Under the pieces are notes generated by a model. The model had not been told where the DNA came from. It worked only from the letters and a program-made list of their open reading frames with translations, and ran no database searches. A program made the translations under genes and the position numbers. This document shows positions 48,501-60,917 of a stretch of 64,000 bases of DNA, in pieces. Position 1 is the first letter of the stretch; the number at the start of each line of letters is the position of its first letter. Origin of the DNA: Cranoglanis bouderius (taxonomy: Eukaryota > Chordata > Actinopteri > Siluriformes > Cranoglanididae); contig CM042560.1 of assembly GCA_023630585.1 (NCBI GenBank), forward strand, positions 5,988,501 through 6,052,500, read 5' to 3'.

Positions 48501-50623
48501 TTTGTTGTTATTCTGTCTCTCACTGTTAAAATACACCTACCATTAACATTATAGACTGATCATTTCTTTGACAGTGGGCAAACGTACAAAATCAGCAGGG
48601 GATCAAATACTTTTTTCCCTCACTGTAGATATAGCCCAATTTATAATATAATATATTTTTGAAATATTCAGTCGTTTTTGGCTCTTGCTTATTCATAAGC
48701 AAATTACTTCATATTGCAACACATAGTAGGCAAGTTCATTTCAAGACTTCCTCTGATTCCCAAAGGTCATCTAAGAAACTTCATTTAAGCTAATAAATTA
48801 CAGCAACAGATCTTAAATTGGAATTGGGGAATTGCTTATGGGAATCTATAAAACAGTATTGAAATACTAAATGGGTTTTGTGTTCATCTGGCACTAACAA
48901 ACATCATTTCAAGCCTAAAAGGCTTAAAGGTTTGGGGATAGAGAAGGGAAATTCTAGCACTGAACAGGAATGCTTTAATAAAACTATAAAATTGTTGAAG
49001 TTGAAATGCTGGTGTAATACAGCTGTGTAATAAAACCCCTAAGGCAATGTTAAAGGGCAAACAGTGTTTTGTAACCAAACAAGACATTATTCAAAACAGA
49101 TAGAAACAGTGACAGGGTGTTTTTTTTTGAGAAATTATTAAGATCAAACGTTACCTGTGCAAACGGCCAGAACATGAGTCCTGTCTGCAAGAAATCATGA
49201 CATAAGGTTTTAAACTTCAAGTAATTCAAAATGTCACTGTTCAATGTTTACATCCTGCACTTCTTTAAATACCTGGCAATTGAAATACTCACTGTGTATG
49301 AGTTTAGAAACTTGTTTCTCCAGTCCTCCAGGATGTCATCTTTACGCTCTAAAAGGCTCAAACCTGAAATGATCAGTAATAATTGTTTAATCTCAACAAC
49401 ACTGTTTTATATTAAACCTTCTAGAAAAGTGAATTATTATGCTGAGATGCTGTAATCCTGGTGTGAAGTGGTTTTCAACACACACTCTACATAGTGTTTA
49501 GAGTTGACAGTCAACACTCAGAATATCAAGTACAATAAACACTCTTTACTTTAGTATTAAATGACACTCATTTTCTATCTGTTTTTTTTTTTTGTTTGTT
49601 TGTTTTTTTACTTTTGCATTTACTTTTGTATTTCATAATAAGTGCTGAAGTGCTATACTAGGTGCTATATGATGCTGAAACATATTGGAGACAAACAATT
49701 TTTTAGAATTTGGATCTAGGTCATCTAATGTCTCCATGGAGTGACTTTGTGTGAAAGTGTGTATTGCAACACATGGACTACAGTCAATAACAACTGTACA
49801 CCAACAATATGCAGCTATAGTGTGAGCCTGATAAAGTGGCCAGTGGGTGTATACTACTACTACTACTACTACTACTAATAATAATAATAATAATGGCACT
49901 GCCACTTCACAACTGGTTCAATCCTAATCTCAGGCTTCCGTCTGATTGGTTTTTCTCATGTTTTCTATGTTCTCCCTATGTCTGTGGTGTTGGTTTCCTC
50001 TGGGTTCTCCAGTTTCCTCCCATCTTCCAAAACCATGCTGGGATGTGGACTGGCTACTCTAAATTGCCCCAAGTGTGAAGAAGTGTGTATGGTGCCTAGT
50101 GATGGACTGGCCTCCCATTCAGGTGGTAGTAGCAGTAGTAGTAGCACCAGTAGTATTTTTACTAGTACTAATAGTAGTAGTATTATTGTTTCTATTATTT
50201 CTATCGTTTCAATTATTTCTGTTGTATAGGTATTTATAGAATTTCTTTTCTCCTACTTGTGCTGCTGTGTCAACTGAATTTCTTATCATCTTATCTTACC
50301 TTATCTTAGTAACATTAGCAGTAGTAGTACTAGTAGAAGAAGAAGAAGAAGAAGAAGTAGTAGTAGTAGTACCAGAGACTACTATTTTTATTTTTATTTT
50401 TTTGTCACACCAAATATTGACTTTGTTTCATTTACTATTGTTTATTGCTCTTTACGGTATTTTTTATTTTTTTTTAGGTAGAAACATTTAATTTCATTAT
50501 TTTTAAGGCATATTTGCTCTACAGCATCTTTTGGACAGTACTGTATATGTTTAGTATACTTCTAACTCTCTGTGCTGCTGTTATTGGTGAATTTCCCTTT
50601 GGGATGAATAAAGTGATCTATAT

Positions 50624-50682
<59 letters not shown>

Positions 50683-51078
50683 TATCTATCTAGTAGTAGT
50701 AGAGGTAGCAGTAGTGAATTTGATCTAACCTGTGTAGAAGGCGCTTATGGCCAGAGGTAAGGATATGGTCTGGTCCATAACGAGTTTCCGCAACACGGTG
50801 CTCACGGAACTTCCGGGAAGTCTGCGCTCCAAGAATCGCATCCAGAAAAAGTTGAAGTTGCCGTTAAAGCAGAAAGCGACAATCGCAACGTTTCTCGTGC
50901 GCCTCCAGTCGATCTTTCCATCTTTCTTTTTAGATAAATACTGCTGCACCAAGTCCCCGCCGGCGTACAGACCCGAGTATAGAGTCACGTTAGTCAGCCA
51001 CGGATACCTCTTGATGGGGTTCCGCATTCTTACCCACACAGAAAGCGCTGTTTTCACTGAATTTTCACTGATAAACAC
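45515..51078 (-). CDS. mpv17l: mpv17l, complete four-exon gene
   Basis: Exons 50730-51078, 49293-49363, 49155-49184 (a 30-bp microexon, TGLMFWPFAQ) and 45515-45700 join in frame through GT-AG introns to 211 codons plus TAA. Family marks, in order, are NPIKRYPWLTNVTLYSGLYA, MRFLERRLPG, the acidic ERKDDILEDWRNKF loop, TGLMFWPFAQ and PLYLRTTFTGCCAFVWATFL with SRQRGDGT. Mpv17-family proteins have four membrane helices; MPV17L is peroxisomal or mitochondrial. The length is close to the ~196 residues of the human protein. Intron 3 (3.45 kb) contains a MITE and a deleted Tc1. Exon 1 lies inside the right large copy, exons 2-4 in unique sequence. Confidence 0.92.
46033..46517. mobile_element. MITE with TATACAGTGGGGTCC ends
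   Basis: The left end TATACAGTGGGGTCCAAAAG is mirrored by CTTTTGGACTCCACTATATA at the right. No coding sequence. The left terminal 20 bp is duplicated in tandem (46033 and 46053). Located in mpv17l intron 3. Confidence 0.85.
46995..47170. repeat. Unclassified interspersed repeat remnant
   Basis: GCGTTACTGAGAAACCAGAAAGCACAAAG and CCTTTGTCTCGGAAATCTTAC echo 31950-32010. A TTATGTTTGTTAAATAACA direct repeat is at 47141-47180. Confidence 0.4.
47670..48627 (-). mobile_element. Internally deleted Tc1 transposon (TATTTGATCCCCTGCTG family)
   Basis: Both ~190-bp arms are present (AGTATTTGATCCCCTGCTGA at left, CAGCAGGGGATCAAATAC at right, TA-flanked), each with an inner copy of the GTATTTGA motif. The minus strand begins a transposase, MAKTKELSKDVRDKIVDLHK ... 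AKQLG, that jumps straight to DPKHTAKASKEWL, deleting about half the protein including the first catalytic Asp. The ends are intact, so it could have been moved by enzyme from a full element. Located in mpv17l intron 3. Confidence 0.92.
49905..50130. repeat. Interspersed repeat, inverse of the 40668 family
   Basis: GGTTTCCTCTGGGTTCTCCAGTTTCCTCCCATC and GCTACTCTAAATTGCCCCAAGTG are the reverse complement of the common GGAGGAAAC...GGGGCAATTTA teleost repeat. A TAC/TAA triplet run precedes it (49852-49893). Located in mpv17l intron 1. Confidence 0.65.
50629..50680. repeat. (TCAA)n microsatellite, right copy
   Basis: Uninterrupted version of the repeat at 229-290. Confidence 0.9.
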
Positions 51079-51247
51079 CTGCTCCTAATGATCATTCACA
51101 CTGACAGAAACGCCCACATTCCTAATCTTGTGATTACTTTCTCTGAATCAAGACAAAGATCATTTAAGTTAATAATGTGAGATAAACAGCCCAGTGAGAC
51201 GGAGCCGAACTTCAAAGCCGGTTTCACTCTCTGCGCCGATTGACAGC

Positions 51248-51257
51248 GCGCATGCGC
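51248..51257. promoter_or_regulatory. NRF1-type palindrome upstream of mpv17l
   Basis: GCGCATGCGC, 170 bp upstream of the ATG at 51078 of the complete gene. This is the copy attached to a full transcript unit. Confidence 0.72.
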
Positions 51258-52022
51258 ATCACTCTCAGGAAGACTGCGAAGTTCCTGAAGAATTAATGAG
51301 ATGTTGTAAGGGGTGGAAAAAAGTCCGAGAAACTATTATACTGAAGGGAAACTATGGATTATGTGTCAAAATCATGTGTCAAGTTACACAGTTAAAAGAG
51401 GAAATGTAATCATGGGAAAGTAAAACAAAACATAGCCTCCTTTTTTTTAAAGCACCCAAGTACCTATCAAAGAGTAAATGTTTTAAACTGATGAAATTCG
51501 GTCTATGTGATGTTTTCATGTGATTATTACTAATTAAAACAAAACTATGCAGTTTTGCCTTTAAAAAAAAACATCATTCAGTCTATAATGAATTTGATAA
51601 TGAATCAGAAGTCGAATATCCCATAATATCTAGCATTAGCTAGAATTCGAACTGTTGTGAAATCAATACCAGTCTACTCTGGCGTTAGCAAAGAAACAAG
51701 CTAACCAGCCAGTATAATTTTAACCTTAAAATGCATTTTTGTTTAAATTAGAAGGAGACACCACATTTTATACGATCTTTGCTTACTCCAGCACATTGAA
51801 ACATTTTACTGAGGCAGGGCCAGGGCGCAAATCCTTAAGTTCAATACTGCAGTCTTAGCCATCCTCAAACACACATGGATAGTGCTATAGTGCTAACAAT
51901 ATTGTGTAGCATGAGGAGGTCACCACAGATGATTAATTGGCATGATTCTTGATTTGTTTTTCAACATTGACGAATTTAATCAAACGAAATGATTGAACTC
52001 TAAACTGAGCCCATTTGAATGA

Positions 52023-52503
52023 TACACTGTAAAAAAAAAGTTACAGTGAATTTTACAGTAATTTACTGGCAACAGGGTTAGTAAACATAAGTAAAGTTCT
52101 GTACAAAATGACACTAAACAACTGTAAAACATGTTTACAGCAAAGTATTGTGATATCTTACATAGTATAAAATACTGATTCAATTTAGTGTGAGTCAATT
52201 CACTGGTAGAACTGGTTGAATCAGTGCAAGCTAGTCGAGCTAGTTGTTGTGATTCAGTGGTTACAGCTTTGAGTCACACATCAGAAGATTGTAGGTTTGA
52301 ATCCCAGCCATGCCAGACTGCCATGATTGGGTCCTTGAGCAAGATCCTTAACCTTCAGCTCAGTTGTATCCTGCATCACTTGTAAGTCTCTGTCTTTTAA
52401 ATGCATCAGCCAAATGAGGAAATGCACTGGATTAGGTTATTTTATACTATGTAAGATATTACTTTACTGTAAACATGTTTTACAGCGGTTTACTGTACCT
52501 TTT
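52023..52503. mobile_element. MITE split by a tRNA SINE, right copy
   Basis: Matches 1632-2112. The B box GGTTTGAATCC is at 52294. It differs from the left copy only in A- and T-run lengths and one or two bases. Confidence 0.65.
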
Positions 52504-53390
52504 TTTAAGAATCTTATTTTACATTTATAGTTTAAAAATAATTTAAATGTCCATTGACCTGCTGGGGAATTTAATGTATTAAGTGTATGCACTTTCAGTT
52601 TGTGCTGCTCCCAAATCTGTCCTGTAGATGCCGCTGGTGGATTTATCTAGAGAGACTCTGTGAACTTCACTATTTTTTACATGCCATTACAACTCTGTTG
52701 TATTGATTACATCACATTTGTCTAATACATATTCAAAATAAATTACAATTGAATAGTACGAAAAAATTAATAGTATCTCTGCTCTAGAAATGTTTGAAAA
52801 GAATTGATCTGAAGGTTCACAAATCTGCCTAATTTTGAGGTCATCATCACTTCTGTGTATATACTGTATACTTTTTTACGTGTTAAAAACATAAAATATA
52901 TATTTTTAAAGTGACAAATGAATAGTTATAAAATTGTGATGATTCTCTGCCATACTGTGAAACGTTTCTTTTTCTTCTTCTTCTTCTTCTTCTTTCTTTC
53001 ATTTCTTTCTAAACAAATGCAGAGGTTTTTTGTATTGTATTGTGTTGTTTGGATTTTTTTTTTAATTATTATTTTTTTTCTAGAAATCTTGCCAGAAAGG
53101 TTCACAGGGCATATAATAGTTTGGACAAGAGAGAGCAAAAAAGTTAAAGCAACATTGAAAAACACATCATAAACATGTTTTTACAAAGTGTATTGTAGGA
53201 AAACAAATTTAAATACTAAACACAGAGTGAATTACAAAACAGGAAACATTTCTCTAAATAGTTTCTAGAATGTAAAACATCAACATGAGTCAAGAAAGGT
53301 TACTGGTGCATAAATGTCTGTATATGCTATACATTATATTATAAGTTTATATACATTACAAGTTTATATATAAATATACTGTATATAAAG

Positions 53391-53417
53391 ATATATATAT
53401 ATATATATATATATATA
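53391..53417. repeat. (AT)n microsatellite, short allele
   Basis: About 13 units, against about 52 at 3003-3107. Confidence 0.95.
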
Positions 53418-54142
53418 AAGACCATTTAATCTGGTCACATATGTGCCAATTAATGAATAAAAAATAGGTATAGTTATCTACAGTATAATGAGCATATACT
53501 GTATACTGCAAATACATATAAACCTTATTCATCCCAACTTTATGGTTGTTGAAATCTCAGTGGCTCTTAGATTTGAGAGTCTCAGAATGGTGTACAAACA
53601 AATTTTCATCAGATTCATCAAAACACTGATTTGAGTACAACTGATAAATCAGCTACAGCTACATTTAAATAATGCTCTGTATATAAAAATATAAAATTAT
53701 TATAATTTACTTAGAAAGAAAATCTGCATTTATTTCAGGGAATTGAACTCATGACCTTTACATCAGCAGACTAGAACCGTAACCACTGTCCTAAAATGAA
53801 AAGGAGTCCAATTCATGCAGGTGTTGTTGTAATGAATCAATAAAAAGAATTCAGCAGACTACAGTTTTCCAAGATCCAGGAAAGAGAGTGGGGGAAAATC
53901 TTAAGGATGCTACAAATGTTTTTGTAGCCTATAAAATGTGTTAAATAATATCAACTTCAAATACAATAACATTAAGTGTTAACACAGTTTCAGGAAATAA
54001 TGGTACAAAAAGGTTGTCTCTTGCAATCAACTTAACAACAAACAAAACAAAATAGACAAAAGGACAAGAAGAAAACTTCCAAGATGATGTAAAAGAAAAC
54101 ATGATTCATCACACCAGGCCACATTCTTCCATTAATTCATGG

Positions 54143-54622
54143 CCCAGTTCTGATACTCACGTGCCCATTGTAGGTGCTTTCAGCGGTGAACAGGGGTTAG
54201 CATGGGCACTCTGACTGGTCTGCAGCTACGCAGCTCCATACGATGCAAGCTGTGATGCACTGTGTGTTCTGACACACGCACATCAGTGAGCCGTGGGTGC
54301 TCATGACCCTGTCGCTGGTTCACTGGTTGTCCTTCTTTGGACCACTTTTGGTAGGTACTAACCACTGCATACTGGGAACATCACACAAGACCTGCCGTTT
54401 TCGAGATTCTCTGACCCAATCATCTAGCCATCATAATTTGGATCTTGTCAGAGTCGCTCAGATCCTTACACTTGCCCATTTTTCCAACACATCAAATTTG
54501 CAAACAGACTGTTCACTTGCTGCCTAATATATCCCACCCCTTGACAGGTGCCAATGTAATAAATTAGTCAATGTTATTCACTTAACCTGTCAGTGGTTTT
54601 AATGTTATGGCTGATTGGTAAT
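54143..54622 (-). mobile_element. Tc1-like fragment, right copy
   Basis: Counterpart of 3833-4312, again ending about 15 bp past the GIMAP A stop codon. Confidence 0.8.
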
Positions 54623-54636
54623 CACAGTTGTAGGGG

Positions 54637-55949
54637 TTAATCGGTGTGTTCAGATTTTCTCTCTTCCACAAGACTTGAACTCTGTCGTGCCAGGCTTGCA
54701 GCTTTAATCAGCCTTAAAGCTAGCGGAATTGTTACTATGATTCCAATGACAATCCCGACACCAGAGCCCACCACTCCATAATTAGATCCAACCACTGATC
54801 CAATAAGAGCGCCAATCACAGCCAACACTAGCAGGCTTATGGGTTTGAAGTAATATTTTGCAAGTGCCAGAAGCTCATCCCGATACTTGCTCTTGATGGC
54901 ATCAATATCCACTGCCTGGTTTTCATCTTCATTGACTACAAAAATGTAAACACAAGAAAATCAGCTGTACTAGACCAGTGAAAATACAGTGGCTGTACAT
55001 AGATGTAATCTGATATAATATAATGGTCTTGCATTGACAGAATTATACTTACAAGATGGACGAGTTCCCTGCAGACTTCCACGTCTCTGCTTAAGCACAG
55101 TTTCTTCCTCAACCTGCTTCCTCAAAAGTCTTTTCTGGTATCCTTCTTTCAGCATTTCCTCTCTGTCCTCATACCATTTTTTCAACTCTCTGATATCCTG
55201 TGGTATTTTGCTCTGTATCGCTTCATAGTAAACCTGTGGCAGGAAGAAATCACCCAGATTTTCTTCCACCATGCTGTCTATCTCTTTAAGCAGTCCATGG
55301 ACCTGGGTTTCAGAGTCACTCTGCCGCATAACATAATGTCTGCCTCTGCACTTTTCCAGTAGTTTTTCTGCATTCTGAATGTGTTCTGTGATTGTGGATT
55401 CCTCCACAATCACATCACACAAGAAAAGCACTATAGTGTGATTCCAGACTCTCTCAGAGAGCAGCTCCATGTGTTGACTTGTTGATTTAAGCTCATTTAG
55501 AGAAGGTACATCACCAGTGTTTACGGGCAACACCAGAATCAGAGCATGGGGACCTGGAGGACAAAGTGTAACACTTCGGGCGATTTCATTTTTAATTTTC
55601 TTTGTAGTGCACTCTGTAGAAACTCGGTCCCATCCTGGTGTGTTCACTATGCAGATCCTCCTTCCTGCCTGTTCACCTTCATATAAAAAGCACTCTTCAA
55701 TCTCTTCATTCAGCTTTGTGTCTCCCAGGATGACTCTGGCTACTTTGTTCTTTCCAGATCCAGCTTTTCCCAGCAGTACAATCCTGCGGTCTGAAAGAGG
55801 AGGTGGACCTCCTTCAGCAAGACAAAAACACAACAGACGTTATGGATGATACACCTTTTCTCGATGTGCAAATATCATTATGCACAAGAGAAACAAAATA
55901 TTTTGATAGATATCTAACCTGGAGCCGTTGGTGAGAATCCACTTGCCAT
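54637..55949 (-). CDS. GIMAP-like (AIG1-type) GTPase, unit A, right copy
   Basis: Exons 55919-55949, 55053-55811 and 54637-54935 give the same 362-codon model as the left copy, with every splice site preserved. The only amino-acid change I saw is Gly for Arg in the LQ(G/R)TRPS stretch near the end of exon 2. The Asn-substituted P-loop (GKAGSGKNK) and NTPGWD are identical, so these substitutions are not random errors of one copy. The reading frame is open upstream of exon 2, but exon 1 supplies the only proper ATG (55949). Confidence 0.82.
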
Positions 55950-56167
55950 GGCTGTATTAAAGTTGTTGAAAGTTATTCAGCTGCCATGCAACGTTCACTC
56001 CGTCACAAATATTATTATTTGAGAATTGTTGAAAGAAAGATCGCATTCTGTTCATAGAAGCAAAACACAGCAAGTTAGCCCAAATGTAACTAGGACAATT
56101 ACAAAGAATTTCAACATATACAAATTAGCTGACAGAACAACTGTTCATCCTGTTTATCTTTTCCACT

Positions 56168-56877
56168 TATTGTAGTGTTACAACCTAGAGCTGAAATAGA
56201 CTTAATTGGGGGGTGGAGGGGAAGCTTTTTTGCCATCCAAAGTCACATAATGAGTTGAATGGAGTTGACCTGTGTGCACTTAAAGTATCACATGATCTCA
56301 ATATTAATTCACCTGTTCCTGGAAGGCCTCAGAGTTTGTTTGAGAACATACCTCAAACATCATCATGAAGATTAAGTAGCTATGAAAACACAACCGGGAC
56401 AAAGTTTTGGAAAAGTATCTGTCAAGGTTTCCAAAACATCCGACAGAAGAATATTGCAATCATTATTAAATAATGGAAATCATATGGTACTACCATGACT
56501 GCCTAGAGGAGGCTGTCCCCCAAACATCAGTGACCAGGTAAGGAGGACATTAATCAGAGAATCAGCCAAGAGGCCAAGTGTAATGCTTAACATGATGCTA
56601 CTAACACCATGCTTCACTGTGGAAATGGTGTTCTCATCTTCACTGAACTAACTGTGTGACTTGATCAACTGGTTTCACCAGAACTAATATATCGGTTTCC
56701 ACAGCAAGGGGGTGAATGCTTATGGCATCACAACTTTTGCATTTTTTGCTAATAATTTTGCAAACTTTTGGGTTTGTAGCGTCATAACATCCCAATTAAG
56801 TCCATTTCATCCAGTTTCAGGCTGTAACACTATAAAAATTGGAACAGTACAAGGGTGGTGAATACAAGCCACTGTAC
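56168..56877 (+). mobile_element. Fossil Tc1-like element, right copy
   Basis: Counterpart of 5858-6567, followed by a longer (CAA)n run at 57027-57065. Confidence 0.65.
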
Positions 56878-57025
56878 ACTCTACACTTACACCCAAGTCT
56901 ACAGAGTAGTAGACCAAATTAGTAGACAGAGTATGTTGAAAAGAGCTACAATATAAAATGGATTTCTTGCTGTCATTTGTCAGGGATTGCTAATTTTGCT
57001 AAAACTACTAGTACATTTATTTAAA

Positions 57026-57064
<39 letters not shown>

Positions 57065-57264
57065 CTAGGCACTGTTGTTCACATTAATACACAAAGAAAT
57101 GTTATTGCATCATTTGTCCCTACAGGTAACATGAAACCTTTTTATTACAGCATGCACCACCATGTTTTATTCCTCATTGTTCCTCATTGTTCCGATTGTA
57201 TTGCATTTTTTCCACATTTTAGATCAATAGTAAACCCATCAAAACTATGTTCTAATAATGTACT

Positions 57265-59370
57265 AATATTCTTACACACTTGAGAATCTCTCAACAACCT
57301 GGGCTGCTTTTAAAGCAGTCTAATAGAAGTTCTCGTGTTCTTAAGTTTTAAACGAAACTTGTTTTAGTTTGAAATTTTTGTTTTGTAACTTCTAGCATAA
57401 CCATGCAAAGAAATGCTATTGCATCATACATGTAAACTGGAACTAGAAACTTGATTTATGAAACTGTAAACCTTGATATTTAATCAAGAAATAACTATAT
57501 TGCGTCATATAAGTAAAAGAGAAGAGAAGAGAAGACATTACTTACATTATTTTTATGATCTGTTGTCAAGTAGGCTGCATTGATTTCTACAGTTGATGGC
57601 CTCCGTTCAGGTAAGTCAGGTGATCTGTCAGGCCACTGAGGGCGTATACATTTCACTAACATACCAGGAAGAACATCAGTAACACCTCAAGGTCCTAGAG
57701 AGTGATTACTGCATTTTATCATACAATATTATGTTAGTGTAAAGGTTACATTAGTTCCTTTACATTTAGTGAAATAAGATATAACATATCTTCCATAATC
57801 CATATGAAATTTTGCATACAACTATATGTTGTCCAACAAAATACTGTATATACGTCCTCATAGAAGCATCTTATTGTATGTATTTATTTGTTTTAAATTG
57901 ATCTATACCACCGTGCTATTGATTCATTATATTCATTAATTTCCTATAGCAGCAGCTCTAGCTGCAAGGCAATTTCTGGTTTTCTGTTAATACGCTCGGT
58001 CTAATATGTTATTGTTTCTACAAGTGTTTATACTAACCTGGGCTAAAAATATTCAACTCCACACATACATTTCTTTTGAGAGTGATTCTCTCAGCAGCAA
58101 TATAAAACTGTTAATAATTGATTGTCGGTAACAATTTATAATCCTCTTTCATAGTTAATAAGTAACGATGCAGCAACTAAGCGGGAAGTTATCAGAAGGT
58201 AAGTTTTAAATGATTTTCACAGCCTTACTAACAGCATTGTAACAGCTCCAATTATATAAATGACAAATAATGAATGAATAATGAATCTTGCTCCTCGTTT
58301 TACTTTGTAATAAAGTGTAACACATTACTAATGAGTGAGGCGTTACTGTGTCATTCTTCACAAGTTAATGAGATGGAACGGTATTGTAAATTGAAACACA
58401 TATTTATGTCACAGGTGTTAGTTTGTTTTTACTCAAAAGTTAAATAAGGAATAAAACAGTGTATGTTTTTATTGTGGATTCTGACTTTGCCATGTGCAAT
58501 ATGCTTCAATAGTGAGCAGCAGGAAGCAAGTTGATGTGCATGTAAATCTGATATGTAATGGATTCATGAAGAAGAAAGCGACTGTTTTGTGCACTGATGC
58601 ACTGATATAACTGAATAAACCAGTTGTGCCAGAGGTGTGTTCAAACTTTGTAAAAGTGATTATCTAAGATGTGGAGGACTATTAAGTTCAGAGTCTTTCT
58701 GCCATCTAGTGTATATCTTTATTTACCCCCCTTTGCTCTATCTCCATTTGCTATACTCAAAAGAACCTACAAGGTTAGAGAAATGTGGAACCGAGCAGGA
58801 ATGTGCTTGCCATGGACTCATGATGGCAGTGAAAAGAATCTGAAAGTCCAGTGATTTTTAATTTACATTTAAAGATACTCTGTTCCTTATTTGAATGTTG
58901 TGAAATGTGAGGAGGTTACATCAAAGTACAAATTTCAAGAATCAACAGCTCCAACAGGATAAGCAGAAATGAAATATACAAAATTGAAAATCTTTTCCAA
59001 AAGACATTTTAATCTAGAGTCTGAATCATTAACATACAAGAATAATATGTAGATAGATTTCTGGCAAATTGGTGTGTCAGTTATTGTTTGCCACTTGCAT
59101 ACAAGCTCTGTTTTAGTCCTTAGTATAATTCCTGTTATTATTTAATTATATGCTAAATATATTAAAATGAGTAGACAAATTAAATCAAATCATTTTATTC
59201 ATAATTGCAGAAAAAATGCAAAGGTGGTAATTCCCAATATGTTACCGTACAGGATGAACACTAATACAGCTGGCTGAGCTGCACAGTGACTAAGTAAACA
59301 TTTTGCACATTTACATCACCCCTAACTTTTTATGTGCAAAAGTGAAATGTAGGAAAGCAGAGGCTAAAAC
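57265..59370. other. Intergenic, right copy
   Basis: Counterpart of 7740-9840. The candidate small exon with an AGAAG|GTAAGT donor is preserved at about 58168-58200. No recognised gene. Confidence 0.5.
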
Positions 59371-59374
59371 ACCA

Positions 59375-60069
59375 AACTCTGTTCTAAAAATAAGAAGAAA
59401 GAAAAAGAAAATAACAAACTTACCCCTGCTCCCCTACCCACCCAATTATAGCATATAAAACTGTATTATGCGCCATAAGAAATAAAATCGTCATTGAATA
59501 TTAATAACAGTAATATGCTTAATTTATATGTTAAGCATATTGCACCATTTTAATCAGAGAAGGAACGGATAATCTTACATGAAAAGATCAGAAATCAACA
59601 GATCAGCAGTGGTTAATATAAACTTGGGGACAGCTAGGAGTAAGAATGGTAAGAAAGGAAAAAATAACGGATGAAATAACAGATCAGAATGGAAGAAACA
59701 CTGTTATCAGCAGAACTTATATTGTTTTATAGTGCAAAACAATAGCAGCATATTGAGCAGCATAATATGCTGAGCAACATATTACATAGCAGCACACTCT
59801 GATAGCAGCATAAGATATGGGGAAATACTTGCAGTGACCAGATTAAATCATTTGTATCACTGGGACTCAAAACACTTTAAGTGTCATGGAAATCCTGGCT
59901 TATTTAACTTTATAAATATTTTATTATGATTTCTGTGGGATTTGTTTTGTTTTCCGTCTTTTACACAAATTCAGCTATAAATGATCAGTTTTTTCCATTC
60001 AGTAAAATATCCTGGTGTGTCCGAGTCTCTGCATCCTTCAAGTCAACAGAATCCCTGATTCTTTTTTCA
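59375..60069 (-). pseudogene. Terminal exon/3' UTR remnant, right copy
   Basis: Exon 59985-60069 is the counterpart of 10460-10545 but lacks one base near its 5' edge (GAATCAGGG in place of GAAAACAGGG on the minus strand), which breaks the frame. Confidence 0.5.
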
Positions 60070-60769
60070 CTGGAAATATGAAGACAAATAAAACACAGCA
60101 GCTACAAAACAGGAAAATCCCCATTGACCTGCTGGGGAATTTAATGCATTAAGTGTATGGACTTTCAGTCAGAAAGTCTAGAGAGACTCTGAACTTCACT
60201 ACTACTTACATGCCATTACAACTCTATGTTGTATCGATTACATCACGTGTCTAATACATATTCAAAATAAATTGCAATTGAATCGTGCAAAAAAATTAAT
60301 AGGTAGCCTATCTCTGCTCTGGAAATGTTTGAAATGTTTGAAAAGAATTGATTGGTTCGATTGAATCAAGATTGGTTCACAAATGTGCCCAATTTTGAGG
60401 TCATCATCACTTCTGTGTATATACTGTATACTTTTTTACTTGTTAAAAACATAAAATACGTTGGGGTTTTTTAAAGTGACAGTTGAATAGTTAGTAAAAT
60501 TGTAAGGACAAATATAGAAATTTACATTTTGTGCCATACTGTGAAATGTTTTTTTTTTTTTTTTTTTTTTTACATATTGGTAGACTTATAAGAAACAAAG
60601 GCAGATGTGAACAGGAGGTACACTGTTCATTTTTATTTTAATTTTTTGTATTGTTTTGTTTTGGATTTTATTTCTAGAAATCTTGCCAGAAAGGTTCACA
60701 GAGCATGTAGTAGTTTGGACAAGAGAAAGCAAAAAAGTTAAAGCAACCTTGAAAAAACACAACATAAAC

Positions 60770-60914
60770 ACAACATTTTCCAACACATCAACTTTGCAAA
60801 CTGACTGTTCACTTGCTGCCTAATATATCTCACCATTGACAGGTGCCAATGTAATAAATTTATCAATTTTATTCACTTAACCTGTCAGTGGTTTTAATGT
60901 TATGGCTGACTGGT
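60770..60914 (-). mobile_element. Tc1-like terminal repeat next to GIMAP B, right copy
   Basis: Counterpart of 11240-11384, with the minus-strand AATAAA at 60868-60873. Confidence 0.7.
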
Positions 60915-60917
60915 GAA

